Positions 1 through 12,229 are shown, numbered from the stretch's first letter. The stretch is 64,000 nt of DNA from Isoetes taiwanensis (GCA_021234155.1 JAJEKV010000085.1:954800-1018799); one strand, 5' to 3'. Made by a program: numbers and translations. The notes: generated from the letters alone by a model not told the origin.

Positions 1-129
1 GTCCTAGGCATGATGGTGTACCTGATGAAATGGGACCCCAATTATGTCCCCCGGTGATTTTTCGACAAGCTTGCCACTACCACTTGGATTTCCGGTAATA
101 ACCTTCCTCGGTTTTGGACTACTTCTCAC

Positions 130-537
130 TTGAATGCCATTGCTAATAAATTAGGAGAAGTCGTCCAGATCTCTATCCCTCAAACCAATACCCCGGCTGT
201 TTGTATCCAGAAGAAAATTCACTCCCCCTGGGTAGATAAGATTCCTTGTAAAATTAGCAGCTCTAAAATTATCGACCTCGAAATATCCTATTCTAAAGAG
301 CCTGTGGCTAATTTTCAGAAGGAGCCTATGAATAAAGGTAAAGAAAAAGTAAAAGACAAAACCCCTGACCAGGGGAATCAAGTCTGGAGACCCAAAAGCA
401 AAGTTGCAGTGGAAAAAGGGGAAGGTAGTGATAGCAACAAGGAAATTGTGGTTAAGCAAGACCCTACTAATCCTCCTACCCCTCTTCCTTTACCTACCCC
501 TAATCCTATTCGGGGATTGATCAGGAGGGCAGAATAA
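130..537 (+). pseudogene. LINE ORF1 fragment (DUF4283-like region)
   Basis: This is a 135-codon open stretch whose frame continues upstream through a stop near 55. The upstream part reads as a tryptophan- and proline-containing segment (WISGNNLPRFWTTSHLNAIA, about 88-147) typical of the DUF4283-like domain of plant LINE ORF1 proteins, which bind the element RNA. The rest is a basic, Pro/Lys-rich tail. No CCHC zinc knuckle is visible, so the fragment is probably truncated before it. The short space to the ORF2 start at about 807 fits LINE organisation. It is inferred to be non-functional. Confidence 0.6.
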
Positions 538-806
538 TTCTGCAATTCCCTCCCAAGCTTCTCATATGTATTGATCCGGCTAACTTTGTTGTTTCCTCTA
601 TCAGCACCTGTGGGCAGGTAGTCCCCAACACTAGATTCAGAAATGAGGACTCTGAAAGTTCTGATCAGGACGACCATGATCAATTTCAGCATGAGGATTG
701 GAGCCTAGTTTCAAGAAGAAAAAAAAAAAGAAGGGAAAGGGAAATGAAAGGTATAAGATCATGGGGCCACCAAGAAGATCCCCAAGAAAGACTAAGCCCC
801 GGTTAA

Positions 807-1527
807 ATGGATATAAATCTTAAGGGTATTACTTGGAACTTGCGAGTGGTATTAACTCTCTGAAAAAGGGGAGAGTGAAAGTCCTGTCTTGATTCTATGA
901 ATTTAGATTTCATTTTCTTTCAAGAGCATAAGATTCATGATGACAAGCATAGATAATATGATAAGAGAGGTTTCACTTTTGCCAATTTTAACCAATTTGG
1001 TCTCTCAAAGCTAATAACTCTTCATTTGGCATTTCCATTGCTTGGCATAACAGATTAATCTAGGTGATATTCGGATGATGCATGATGGTAGCAAGAGGTG
1101 GCGTGATTTTACATGGTAATGTAGGTAATATTAGAATAGCTCTAGTGAACATTTATGCTTATCATCAGCCAGCTGAAAGGGCTCAGCTTTGGAATATTAT
1201 AAATAATAGCTTGAACAGTATCCCTTATGACGAGATTATTATTGGGGGAGACTTCAATATGGTTACTCATGAGTACATGAGGAGTGCTAATTTCAGGGCA
1301 CTTAGTGGGGAGGAGAATGATAAGTGGATGACGTTACTTACAGGCCACCACTTAAAAATGGCAAGAGTGGTCCCCCACTCCTATAGCTGGAATGATCATA
1401 GAGTCCAGCCTATTTGCTGTCTTCATGATAGGTTCTACCTTAGTGAATCCTTATGGAACAGCAGCTCTAGGGTTTCCAATCTTTCAAATTACACCATCTC
1501 TGATCATTACCCTCAAACTTATTAATA
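807..1527 (+). pseudogene. LINE ORF2 endonuclease domain (EEP/APE family), broken
   Basis: The region starts at an ATG at 807 reading MDINLKGITWNLR, the usual start of a plant LINE endonuclease. It then shows QEHK near 925, GGDFN at about 1234-1260 and SDHYP near 1497. These match, in order, the catalytic metal-binding Glu, the Asp/Asn motif and the Ser-Asp-His motif of the endonuclease/exonuclease/phosphatase fold that nicks target DNA. Frame changes and stops occur between 860 and 1080 and again near 1400-1525, so no continuous endonuclease is encoded. Confidence 0.8.
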
Positions 1528-4477
1528 TTAGTGCCAACAATAATCAAAGGAAGAGGAACTCCTACTTTAAGCTAAACACTAATGCTTTGGATCGGGAGGA
1601 TTTCCTCACCAAGTTAGCTCAGGTGATGGATCTGGAAGACAAACCCAGTAATGATATTGGATGGATGGATTGGTGGGTAAGGACTGCCAAGAACATAAAA
1701 GGCTGGTTAAAAGTTTGGGGTAAGGAGATCTACCAGAAAGAGACTTTTCACTTGCAGGATTTGAGAAATCAGTACGGGACAGCCCAGGGCCAGAATAAAG
1801 AAGATCTTAAGATTCAAATCGAAAGGGAAGAAATTAAGATTGCTAAAGGATGGAAGATCAAAGCCAAAGTCAAGGAGCTGATGGAAGATGAAAGGGCTAA
1901 CTCCAAGTATTTTTTCATTAAGGCCAAAGGAAGGATTAAGAAGAACCACATTTATAGTGTCCTTTGGGAGGGAAATAACATTGAAGATGACAATCAACTT
2001 AAGGAGGCTGCTAAAGAACATTTTGTCAGAATTATGGGTACCATTAGAGACACCAACTCTCAGGATATTAACAATTTCATTGACATTCGGGCCGAAAGTG
2101 TCTAATGATATGAATAATAGCCTTTCTAGACCTTTTCAAGCAATAATGAGATTTTTAAGGTGCTCAATGACATGGAGAATGGCAAGACTCACGGGCGGAT
2201 GGGCTCCCCCGCTGAATTCTTCAAGAAGGCATGGGGGCTTTTGGGTAATTTTGTGGTTTCCATTGCTAATGAGTTCTTACTAACCAAAAGTTTGGACTGC
2301 GGGGATCAATACTAGCCTTATTGCTCTCATCCCTAAAAATGATATGCCTATTTCTTTTTCGGATTGGACCTATCTCACTTTCCAATGTGGTCTATAAGCT
2401 CATTCGGAGTGTTCAATTGCAGCTAGAATCAAGCCTATCCTTGATGACATCATAAGTAAAACTCAAAGTGCCTACTTGAAAGGGAGATACATCTTGGACA
2501 ATGTTGCAAAGAACATCTTTGGGGATAATTTGGGCCAAGGAATCCAAAACGTAACATAGGGCTTCAAACTGGATATCACCAAGGCCCAGCCCGATACGGT
2601 AAGTTGGAAATTTCTACAAGAATCTTTGCCTAAGTCCGGGATTCTCGGAAGAGGTAATTTCAATTTTCATGGCTATTTCGAAAAATTCAAGATCGATTGT
2701 CCTAATGCTTGGGAGTGCAGTCCCTTCTTTGACATAAAGAGAGGAGTTAAGCAAGGTTGCCCCCGGCACCTTTCTTGTTTCTAATTGTCATGGAAGGTGC
2801 GCACGGTAACTTTCAAAAGCTTAGGAATCTCAATGAGATCAAAGGGCTAAAACTCCCCTAATCAAGAGATGGAGGATATTCTTAATGTTCATTTTGGTGC
2901 ATCGACACTTTTCTTTTTATGAATCGGACAATCAATCCATCCAAGCTACACAGCCAGATCCTTGAAGATTTTGGAAGATGCTCGGGGTTGTAACATCAAT
3001 TCGCCAAGACAAAGCTAATTTCAAGGGACCCGGACCAAGGGGAGCAAGCGAGCTTTATCTCTTGGATGTATGTACCTCTCTCCCACCACTAAAACCAAAA
3101 TTGCAGGGGATCCCCTATGCTATTAGGGTGAACGCGAGTGATCTGTGGGGGGATCTCTTGGATAAATTCTATAGGAAGGTGGACTCCCTCAACTCCAAAT
3201 TTCTCTCTAAGAATGGTAGGGCTACTCTTGCAAATTCTGTCATTTCCTCTTCTCAGGTATATCAATCATCCATTATCATGGCCCCTAAAAAGGTCTACTC
3301 TAAAATGCAAAGTATTATTGGTAGATTCATTGCAGGTGGAACTAACAGAAGATGCTGGATTCCAGTCTCCATGAACGAGTGCTGTAAGACCAAAAGCATG
3401 GGTGGATTGGGAGTTATTGATATTGAGAAGCAAGCAACTGCCTTGGCAGCAAAATATTTCTACAGGGCCTGTACAGATCAGATTAATCATCCGGTCAAAG
3501 CTCTGATTAGGCATTACATTGGGAGATACCATCCTTTCGGGTGGAGGGGGCTTAAGATGCATTTCCCTTTTATCATTTTCTTTCCTTTTTCCATCCCCAA
3601 TTCCACCCCTCTGATATTGAAGAAGTGGATCAGGGCGTGGTTTAAAGTCAAGGGAATGTACACTTGGAAGGAAGGCCTTTCTCAGGATCAGCCTATCTTC
3701 TGGAGTCCATCTCTTATTCTTGATGACCCCAACACTTGCTTGGCCTCTCATTTTCCTGTCCTCACTAAACAATGGACTAACAGGGGAATTGTTTTTATCA
3801 GGGATATTATTAATGGTTTCAACTATCATAGCTCGGTTTTATGTGATCTAGGGGAGGAGTCTGAGACCTTGTTTAATAGTATTATCCAGAGACTTGATAA
3901 TGGACAGTGGCACCATTCGGAAGACTTGTGGCATATAAACGGATACAAGGGTTATAAGGTTAAAATGGCCTATAAATTCCTTAATAAGGATCAAGCCATA
4001 ACAGTCCACAGAAAATGGAACACGGATCCTTTGAGAATCAAAAGGAATCTCATATTTTTATGGAAGAGCCCGATCCATCCAAAAGTCAAAGCCTTCATAT
4101 GGCAACTCTGGCACAAGGCTCTGGCAACAAACATGAAGAGATGGAGAATGAATATGGCGGATTCTAACATCTGTGTTCGATGTATGCAGGATCAGGAAGA
4201 TGAGAATCACCTCTTTAGGAACTGTTTATGGGCTGAATGGACTCTGGAGTTAGCTGAAATTGAGCTTGATTTGCCTGATCTTAGAACTATGAGCTCCATT
4301 GATTTCTTTCTTCCAGAGAACCCATCGAATTGGCGTATCTACCTTCTCCTTTGGAGAATGTGGAAGGGGAGGAATTCCCTGATCTTCAAAGAGGAAATTA
4401 TTTGGCCTCAGGCTATCATCGAGCAAACCAAATATGATATTAATTGGATTGAGGAAATCTTTGATATTCATAGTTGA
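1528..4477 (+). pseudogene. LINE ORF2 reverse transcriptase and C-terminal zinc region, broken
   Basis: After the endonuclease comes a Lys/Glu-rich linker (1528-2105), then heavily damaged RT blocks: PAEFFKKAW near 2205, SAYLKGRYILDN near 2465 and VKQGCP near 2745. The second half is one 499-codon open frame (2978-4477) covering the RT thumb (SLAN-type motif near 3220, GGLGV near 3400) and the C-terminal zf-RVT segment WQLWHKALATNMKRW with C-x2-C and H-x4-C ligands (about 4095-4230). The protein copies element RNA at the nicked target. The YADD box could not be read because of shifts near 2880. It is inactive. Confidence 0.85.
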
Positions 4478-5074
4478 ATTCTACCTATCTGTTTCTAACT
4501 TTACTTTGAATTTCTCAGGTAACATTCTGATATTGGTAAAGAAGCTGAAGTGGAGAAGAATCGACCTTCACTCTAATGCGCTGTGGCTTACTCAGTTTGG
4601 GGTCGAGATTCCAACAATTCATGAAGATGGACTATGCCAATGTAAGCGTGGCATGTAATCTGCATATGATGCAAAAAGGCATATCCTATGCGAGGCTAAG
4701 GATAAAAAAGGAAGATTTAATCCGGGGAAAGCTCACTTATGCAAATGTCAATTCTGTCTATTCATATTGGCTACCAAAGGAATGGGGAGAAAAGACCATG
4801 CCGAGAATGAGCCCAAGAAAAGAAGATTTTCTGGAATGACCTCTCTCGTGATTGGTCATATGAACTTTGATCTCATAACTTAAGGAAACTTTTGATGGTT
4901 TAGGCTTATGATAGGCCTGAAAATTTTCTGTTGCTGTTTTATGTTGAAGGGTCTAAACAACCAACCCTACCCAATCTGGTTGCCTTTTGTAAACATATGT
5001 ATATACATATGTCGATATGTACACCTAAATCTTAATTAATACAAATACTAAGCCTTCAATTAAAAAAAAAACAA
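4478..5074 (+). other. LINE 3' UTR and poly(A) end
   Basis: There is no coding signal beyond a short continuation of the last frame. The stretch is AT-rich, has a TATG/CATA-rich palindromic segment at 4995-5020 and ends with a run of ten A residues at 5061-5070. I take this as the priming end of the element. Confidence 0.6.
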
Positions 5075-7409
5075 AATTGATGCATGCCTTACAAAAACAT
5101 GAAAGAGATCTATACATTAACTTTGTTGGATCATTTGGATCTATGGATGATACGCAATGAAGAGATTGCACCCCTTTCACTGGGAGCACATCAAATCTTT
5201 GGGAACGGTCAATGTCAGACACCTTCCAAAATACCCTTTCCACATCAGAAATTTTCTCTTCAAGAACCTCACATGCAGTTTCTGCATTTTTTATCACTTT
5301 CCCATCCTTTTTTCTTTGTTCTGCCTCAAGCCATAGTTTGGCTATGGCTCCTTCTCCGTCATGTGTGCCCTTCCCATGTCCTCTCAGCCAATTGAGGTGC
5401 ATAGTGAATGCTTTTTGTACAAAGTGAGTATCATGTATTTTGTCATCTGAAATAAAGAAGTGCACACATTTCCTCATTTTACCCTGTACCTTGAACATCG
5501 TGATGTGGACCAATATCTTGATTTGTTCATCGCATTACCAATGTTGTGCCCGAATCTCGTTGAATGGCTTCAAAGTATAATTCTCCGAGAAATCAACAAC
5601 TGATAATACGGTATCATCACGAAGACTCTTCATGGATTTCTTGAATTGTTTGCTCTGCCAATGTGCCACAAAGTTATGATATACAAACTTCGACATATGA
5701 TCAAATATGTTATCCAACATATTACTGGAGCTGCCTTTCTTGTCAATTAGCTTTAGTCTTCGTGAAGTTCCTTTCTTCGAGGGCTCATTAACGTAACCAT
5801 AGACTTGCCAATCAAGCGTTTGATCAATCTGCTCCTTGTATTCTCTTGGACACAACTCAATTAATTGTTTCCCACAATTTCCACAATATGATTTGATACA
5901 TCGTAGCTTATGCCACTCGTTGCCTGCTGCTCTGTCACATACCATAGCCCTCCAAAATGTGCTAACATTATCAAATGTCATGTTCTTGGCTTGACATATC
6001 CCAAAGATGAGCTTCATTTTGCGCACACACAAACAATTGCACGAACAATTTTCATGGAGTCTTGACCTCATCAAATTAAATGCACGCTTTGTGCAGATCG
6101 ATTGCTCATGTTTCACGCAACAACATGTGTTTCTTTCCTTTAGCTTTCTAATGCAAGAAGGTTTTAAGTATTCAAATTGCCTAAGCCCAATCAGAACCCT
6201 CGGATCTTCGATCCACAAAATTCTGGAATAATTCAGCCTGTAAAATTACTGTGAAATAAAATTAGTCACCTCATTACATTACATAACATTACATTACATT
6301 ACATTACATTACATACAAATCTTTTACATATTCAAGACCCTAAACTCCCACACATACATGTATATTCTGACATGAATTTTATTTCATTTACTATGAAGTC
6401 ACATAATTTCTTGACAATTAATATATCTCCACACTAATTTCTTCTTAGTTACTGCCTACATCTACAATACATCCAGAATATACATGTAAACAAATATACA
6501 TGTACGTGTTGCCATGAAATAATTTGACATTTCCATGTAGAGCAAACTAGTCAGTGATTGCATCTACATTACATTCAAAAAGTAAAGAAATCTGTTACAA
6601 ACTTTACATCAGTGTTACAAAATAAAAAACATCTTTATTCTGCAAAAAAAGATGCAATTACAGCTAAATTACAGTCGTACCTGTGTAATGTCAATATATT
6701 GAATTGGTTGTGTCCTCTTCTTCATGACATCTCTAATTTTTGGTGAAACCTTTGAGTTATCTAACAAAAACCGAAGCAACCATATCCTTGATAGCCCGAT
6801 CTATAGTATTTGTTCTTGGATTTTGACCTGCTAATGCCCAATGATTTGTTCCACCTAATGACATTCTTTTCCTTCTCTCCATTGCTAGTTTTATATTTCT
6901 AGGATGTATTTTCAGCAACTTAGCTGCTAGTGAAGTCTTCTGTAATTCTCCTTCCTCTCCAACCACCATTGATAGTACAGAATGCTTTGCAGCAAGTTTG
7001 TCATTGCTATTTGCATGTTTGACATCTTGGAGGCCATCCTTTAAATTCTTTACCAGATCTGTTTTCAGTCTTTTGAGGCCTTCCAACTCAAATAGGAATT
7101 GCAATCTTTTGTCCTGCAATAATCTTCTTGCAAATATACTTTCTTTGTTTTGGATTCAAATTAGATACCTCATTCATTATGAGATTTTACAAAGACATTC
7201 ACCTTTCTTCTAATTGGCTTTGTCACGTATCCACCCCTACAAACCCTTTGTTTCGATTTTCTTTGCCTGCTTGTAACAGTGCTTTCCGAAACTTCATCAA
7301 CAGGAGGATTGACATCTGAACCCGACGCTGACCTCGAAGTGCTTGCATGAGAGTCCAATCCTTCTTCCATAGTTTCTTCTTCAACTATTGCTTTAAGACG
7401 TTGATCCAT
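5075..7409 (-). pseudogene. Multi-exon cysteine-rich protein of an unnamed transposon-like family
   Basis: Exons inferred on the minus strand are 7409-7203 (start MDQRLK, donor AAAG|GTGAAT), 7114-about 6765 (acceptor TTGCAG|GAC) and 6231-about 5064 (acceptor TTTTACAG|G). Features are a Ser/Lys-rich N-terminus, a conserved AKLLKIHPRNIKLAMERR segment, a Cys/His cluster (NTCCCVKHEQSICTKRAF, then CSCNCLC), CGNCGKQ, VVDFSENYTLKPFN, FISDDKIHDTHFVQ, GHGKGTHDGEGA and CFCKAC. From memory, proteins with the same motif order recur in plant and invertebrate genomes without an assigned function. This copy has one in-frame TAA at 5537-5535. The segment expected between HLNWL and RGHGKG seems to be missing. 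The C-terminal part is cut off by the abutting LINE. Confidence 0.6.
6273..6315. repeat. (ATTAC)n microsatellite
   Basis: About eight imperfect five-base units, ATTAC/TTACA, lie in the presumed intron between the second and third exons of the cysteine-rich gene remnant. Confidence 0.9.
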
Positions 7410-7412
7410 TCT

Positions 7413-9190
7413 GCAGAAAGGGGATACAACATCCTGCACAAAAAATCAGATTATTAACCAGATTTGTATTACTGCTTGAAGGGATTTGTATTACTGCTTG
7501 AAGGAAAGGGATTTCAATTTCTTCAAGATACATTTGTTTATTGAAATGCATTCGATTTAGGAGCAGGTATAATCGATTCAGGGCAAGTTTTCCTTGAGGT
7601 AGAATCCGGAGCCATGTTTGATCGATGAGGAAAGTTCAAAATGAGCGCCAAGGTTTAGGGAGGATTTGGTATAATCATGGAGAATATTGTACGTCAACCG
7701 CCTTTATTAATGATAGGCAACTCCATGTAAAATTCAAAATGTACATTACAAACACTTTAACCCAGTTCAAATTTCTACATCAATATACAAAAAAATTCAA
7801 TCACCCTTTCATGCTTCTATATGCCACTAATCTATGGTATACAAGGCTATGAAGGTAGATTTGTATAGTGACGGACCCGAAAATATACGTATTTATGGCA
7901 TATATTTCCCTGGAACGTCACACCAAGCCAATTTCATCAGGTCAAAGCTTCATTTTCCTCTCCATGTTCTATATCCTGCCCCATTTGTTGTGCATGTCCA
8001 TGTATTGACATTTGGTCTATTTTCTTTTCCATCTACCTTAATGGCTAATAGTATGGCCTCATAATTTTATGCTCCATTGTGGAATGTCTAACCAGCATGG
8101 GCCAGGAATGGCCTTGAAGCTATGTTGAAACCCTAATGCCATGAAGATATTCACGATGCTAAAAATGGAACCCGATTTTTCATGCTCTGTGCTATCTCAG
8201 TGGTACATCGGTGGTCCAACATATAATTTCGGCAATGATGGAGGCACCAAACATGAGGATCAGGGAATTCCAAGTCTGGAAGTATAGGAGGAAAAAGACC
8301 ACATCATGATCCACAGCTCAGGGGGAAAGAAATAGCTCCTGTGAGTGCAGTCGTCCTTTTAGAAAAAAATATTATTATATTTTGATCCTTGTGTTTCATT
8401 ACTGAGGTTGAATTGCACATACAGATTTATGGAGATTCAATCAGCCTTGACAGTAGAAAATGAAGTACAATCTTACAAGTTTTACTATTTCAAAAGTAAA
8501 CAATTTATGCAAGTCTAAGTGCTCCATGAAATTCTGAGAACTCGCATACAAAAATGCAGCTTATGTTGTCAGGTCATTTTGAAAGCTTATGAAATGGAGA
8601 GCAATTTTAAGTTTTAACAGTAAGGAAAGTTGAAGGTATTTACGATATGAAGAAGCTGGGTGTTACTCAACATCTTATGACCGAAATGTTGTCCTTTATG
8701 TATTATGAATGGTGAAGAACTATGTTGAAAAAGCTGGGAGCATGCATTAAGTATGAAGCTCATATGATCCATGTTTTAAATGTATACTAAAGAAGCTGGT
8801 AGTCCTCTTATTTACAAGAAACAGATTCAATGAAGTGTTGCTCTTGAATGGATATTAAACCTCTGCTCTGGTCTGGAAGAATATCATGTTGTAATTAGTT
8901 AAGCTTTTGAGTACTTCTTGTTGTTATATCAATTTGGCTTGATTATTACATCAAGTACTAGTTGATATTAAGATTTCTTTAGCGTGCTAGTTGGTATTAA
9001 GATTTTTGTAGCATGCAAAGCAAAAAGAAATAGCACAGAGGTTGTTGGTGCATAGCTCCACATACGTCAACAACTTTTAGCACTCCCGGCTGGACATTTA
9101 CAGTGGGGCTGCCTTATAAGGAACCCATGGAAAGAGAAGGTGAGTAAGAGAGGTATGTACAAATGGCAGATGTCACCATCATAATTATGG
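7413..9190. other. Non-coding stretch, remnants only
   Basis: No supported gene is present. AT-rich sequence has short direct duplications, for example a 22-base repeat near 7465-7505 (GGGATTTGTATTACTGCTTGA). The only recognisable item is the orphan LTR tip at 7838-7922, listed separately. 8100-9040 shows nothing I can identify. Confidence 0.6.
7838..7922 (-). mobile_element. Orphan LTR tip related to the 32401-47519 element
   Basis: Read on the minus strand from 7922, the sequence begins TGTGACGTTCCA and follows the first ~85 bases of the LTRs at 32401 and 45886 closely: the CCATA..TACGTATATT block, then the GTCACTATACAA block and the TACAAGGCTA block. Similarity fades upstream of about 7835. 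It keeps the terminal inverted structure GTGACG..CGTCAC. It is either a truncated insertion or a decayed solo LTR of a related family. Confidence 0.8.
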
Positions 9191-9194
9191 CAAA

Positions 9195-9362
9195 ATGTCA
9201 GATGCAATTCCAACAGTGCAACCTTACCACATTGAAGTCAATTTGCCTTCCCCTGCTCCGATCTTTGATGGAACCAGGAACCCTCAAGACTTTATTACCC
9301 AATTTGAGGATTGGTTTGAACAATATGGGACACAACAACCCCAAAATTTGCTCAATGTGTAG
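9195..9362 (+). pseudogene. Truncated retrotransposon gag N-terminus
   Basis: This is a 55-codon frame starting MSDAIPTVQPYHIEV and containing FDGTRNPQDFITQFEDWFEQ, then a stop. The pattern (F-x-G, then x2-W/F-x-E-WF) is the start of the Ty3/Gypsy gag capsid region, which forms the particle shell. It differs from the gag at 40284-41597, so it belongs to another family. Nothing downstream continues it. The segment just upstream (9040-9160) could be a leader, but I see no LTR. Confidence 0.6.
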
Positions 9363-9960
9363 TTTTTTGCTGTTGTTTCTGCAAAAAAACAACACTGAAA
9401 GACCATGCAGTGTTTTGTTCCGAAAATGCTAGAAATAACACGTAGTTTTCAAGTATGGTTTTCATGCAAAAGAATACCCGTTTTTTTTGACAAAAATAAT
9501 GCGTGATTTTTGTGTGTGGTTTTCACCGTAGTTTTTAGAGAAAAACAACGCGTGAATTTTATATGTGATTTTTGCATTTTCAACGTGGTTTTTTTGACAA
9601 AAACAACACAAAAATTGTATGTCTGTTTTTCGCTCTAAAACAAAAACAACGTATGGTTTTAGGTGTGGTCTTTGTCCCCCCCTACGTCACCCCCTGTCTG
9701 AATATGCACCCAAACCAAAGGGGGTTTAGGGGGGATTTTAATTTAAATGTGTTGGACCCAATGGTTGTGTTAATTAATATCAATGGTAGTTATGTGTTGG
9801 TTGTTAATGTCAATGGTTGTTATGTGTTAGTTGTTATGTGTTGGGGGATTTAATTTTTATATGTTGGATGTTAATGGTTTGTGTTGCAAAAAAAAATTTT
9901 TAGCCCCTTCGGGGCCTTAGGGACGTCACCCCCCCCTCCCCCGGTGTGACAAAAATTTTA
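9363..9960. repeat. Degenerate low-complexity tandem-like repeats
   Basis: At 9375-9660 a loose unit recurs, combining a T-run, GACAAAAA(C/T)AA(C/T) and GTGTGGTTTT at roughly 50-60-base spacing. At 9745-9880 a second unit, TTAATGTCAATGGTTGTTATG, recurs about three times. TACGTCACCCCC (9677) and GACGTCACCCCC (9922) bracket this second block, and a GCCCCTTCGGGGC palindrome lies at 9903-9915. No coding capacity is supported. Confidence 0.55.
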
Positions 9961-12229
9961 GAATTCAAACCAGAAAAAAACTAGAATTCATTTGAGGCTT
10001 TCATCACCTGTAGCTTTTGAATTTCATCACAATAAAACAAATAGAACATAAGTAAAAGTTACCATAAAGATCATGGAAAACTTTAAGGAGCCTATAATTT
10101 ATCCTACATACAATTAATTGGCCATTCCCCTTCGGTTCTTCAGACATCTAAGTGTGGCACGAATTGGCCATTTTTCAAAATTTTCTGCAAGGAAGTTGCA
10201 ACCTAAATGGCCATTTTTCGACCAAGCCTCTACTAAAGTTGTAACTTAATGGCGATTTTTTTTATAAAGTCTTACAATATATAGTACTCAATCTCCCAAA
10301 AGACAATACTGAAGTTGATTTCCCTTGTAAATGTACTAACAAATACATAATATAATAATCGTGCACCACAAAATAATTAAGACAATGGGCACACACTTAC
10401 CAACACGAAAAACGCATTTGACAAAAGTGCACCAAGTTCTATCCATCTACATATGTGCACTTCAAATATAAGAATAGAAACATCTCATTAATTATAAGCC
10501 AACTTCTTTAAAGTCTTTACTCCTCCAAATATTTGCACGAAAGAAAATGAAAACACGTTATGCTAATTTTGAATGGTATTAAAAACATCAATATTTTTCT
10601 CAGGATCTTTAAACACAAAAGGCCCTTTTGTAACTATAGCATTTTTGTAAGATGTATGCATTCACCGAAGTCCTAACCACTCATGGGCAACTTATATAAG
10701 CCGATTGGGTTGCTGGTTGCGGCCTATGAATTGTGAAATGCGTGTAACATTATAATTATGGTAAGTGGCGAATTTGAAGGCCTTAATAAACCCCCCTTAG
10801 ATGTGGCCAAACTCGTATTCTCATAAGGGTATATTTTATGCTCGAATGGCCATTTCTTTGGCCATGGTGATCCATCCATGGGATCCAAATGGCCATAATT
10901 TTAGTGTGTCGCAGGTCGCCAAATGATGAATTGGCAATTTCAATCGCTTAACTATCAATGAACTTCTATAAAATGGCGAATCTGCAGCCCCCATAGAGCC
11001 AACTCATCCTACTCAAGTCGGCCAACGCATTTTGCTAAAATAGCTAATTCGGGGCCAAATGGCCCGTAGGAATACTAAAATTTCATGCCGATAAAGATAG
11101 AGCAGATTGATCCCATTATTCTGAAAGTCATAAAGTTTGCGACACCCATACACAAACATTTTTCAACTGGAATTTAACAGCAACCTTTGGCCTCCATGGA
11201 TTCTTGTGGTGAGAAACCAAAGTGAGAAACTTTTCTGCTTGTTAGCACAAGGATCTAGAAGCATCCAAAAAATTTGCTGTTTTAGCATAGATAACTTAAC
11301 CAAACATATCCATATCATACACTATCAAAAGCGATCTAGGAGAGAGCTTTCCAGCATAATAAAAATCATCTCAAAGCAGCTCTGGATCAAAAGTTATGAT
11401 AAGAAATGTGTTCCCGGCGGGGAAACTGCACTACATGCGCCCTTCAAGCCCTTCATGTGCCCATTATGCACCACACACACAAAAAGAGGGCTTTTATTGT
11501 GAGCCATTGGTTGTTGACCATTATGCACCACATGCACAAAAAAAGGGCTTTTGTTGTGAGCCATTGGTTGTTGACCATTAGAAAAAAAGGCTAAAATCAA
11601 TGGCTCAGAAATGGTGCACTCTAGATGTACGCATTAGTACATCCATTTGAATACATCACGAAATCATAGGAAAACCTCAGTGAAAAGCGTACAAAAACAC
11701 AAAGAAAACCCCCTGTTATTATGCTACATATTTGTTTTTGGGATAGTTTTTTTCAATTGTCCACATATTATTTTCATTGTTCGTAGTTCAACCACATGTT
11801 TTTCGTATAATAAATTTCCTGGTGTAGTTTTAAAGAAACAATGTTGTTTTTCCCATAATAACGTGTTTCTTCCTAATGTAGTTTCAAAGAAACAATCTTG
11901 TTTTTCCTACAGATACAATTACTATATAGCTTATTTTAAAAAGCCTTTTGGGAATCGATAAACAATAGAACTTACTCGCAATCTTATTCCAGAACTACGC
12001 ACCTTCAAAGCATGCAGACTAAAGCCATGCGTTTAAGATAGAAAAACAATCTAGAAATAAAATTCTATTTACCTTGTCAAACTAAGAACATCATATGTAT
12101 GTTAATAATCAGGTACACAGCTAAATCAACAAAGAAAATCTACATGCATGTTAGATGCCACCTATTTAAACTCTGCAATACTATAATTATAAAAATATGA
12201 TACTATATGCTCTTCTTAATTGTTTAGAG
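9961..12229. other. Non-coding region with recurrent TGGCCAT words and a 57-bp duplication
   Basis: No gene is supported. Between 10120 and 11060 the palindromic word TGGCCA, mostly as ATGGCCAT or AATGGCCATTT, occurs far more often than expected in AT-rich DNA. 11464-11577 is a two-copy tandem repeat listed separately. 11640-12229 is AT-rich without recognisable content. Confidence 0.5.
11464..11577. repeat. 57-bp tandem duplication, two copies
   Basis: 11464-11520 and 11521-11577 are adjacent 57-base units starting TTATGCACCACA and ending GGTTGTTGACCA, with four mismatches. A partial inverted echo (CAATGGCTCAGAAATGGTGCA, 11600-11620) lies just downstream, so the locus can fold. Confidence 0.93.

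Larger units (their letters stand above)
1..5074 (+). mobile_element. LINE (L1-type non-LTR retrotransposon), 5' end outside window
   Basis: The order is ORF1-like fragment (about 60-537), ORF2 start near 807, endonuclease (807-1530), reverse transcriptase (about 2100-3300), C-terminal zinc-knuckle region (to 4477), then a 3' UTR ending in a short A-run at 5061-5070. This is the standard layout of plant L1-type LINEs. The element is dead: ORF1 and ORF2 both contain stops and shifts. Its 3' tail directly abuts the exon of a minus-strand gene remnant, so it probably inserted into that exon. The partner target-site duplication would lie left of position 1 and cannot be checked here. Confidence 0.88.
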
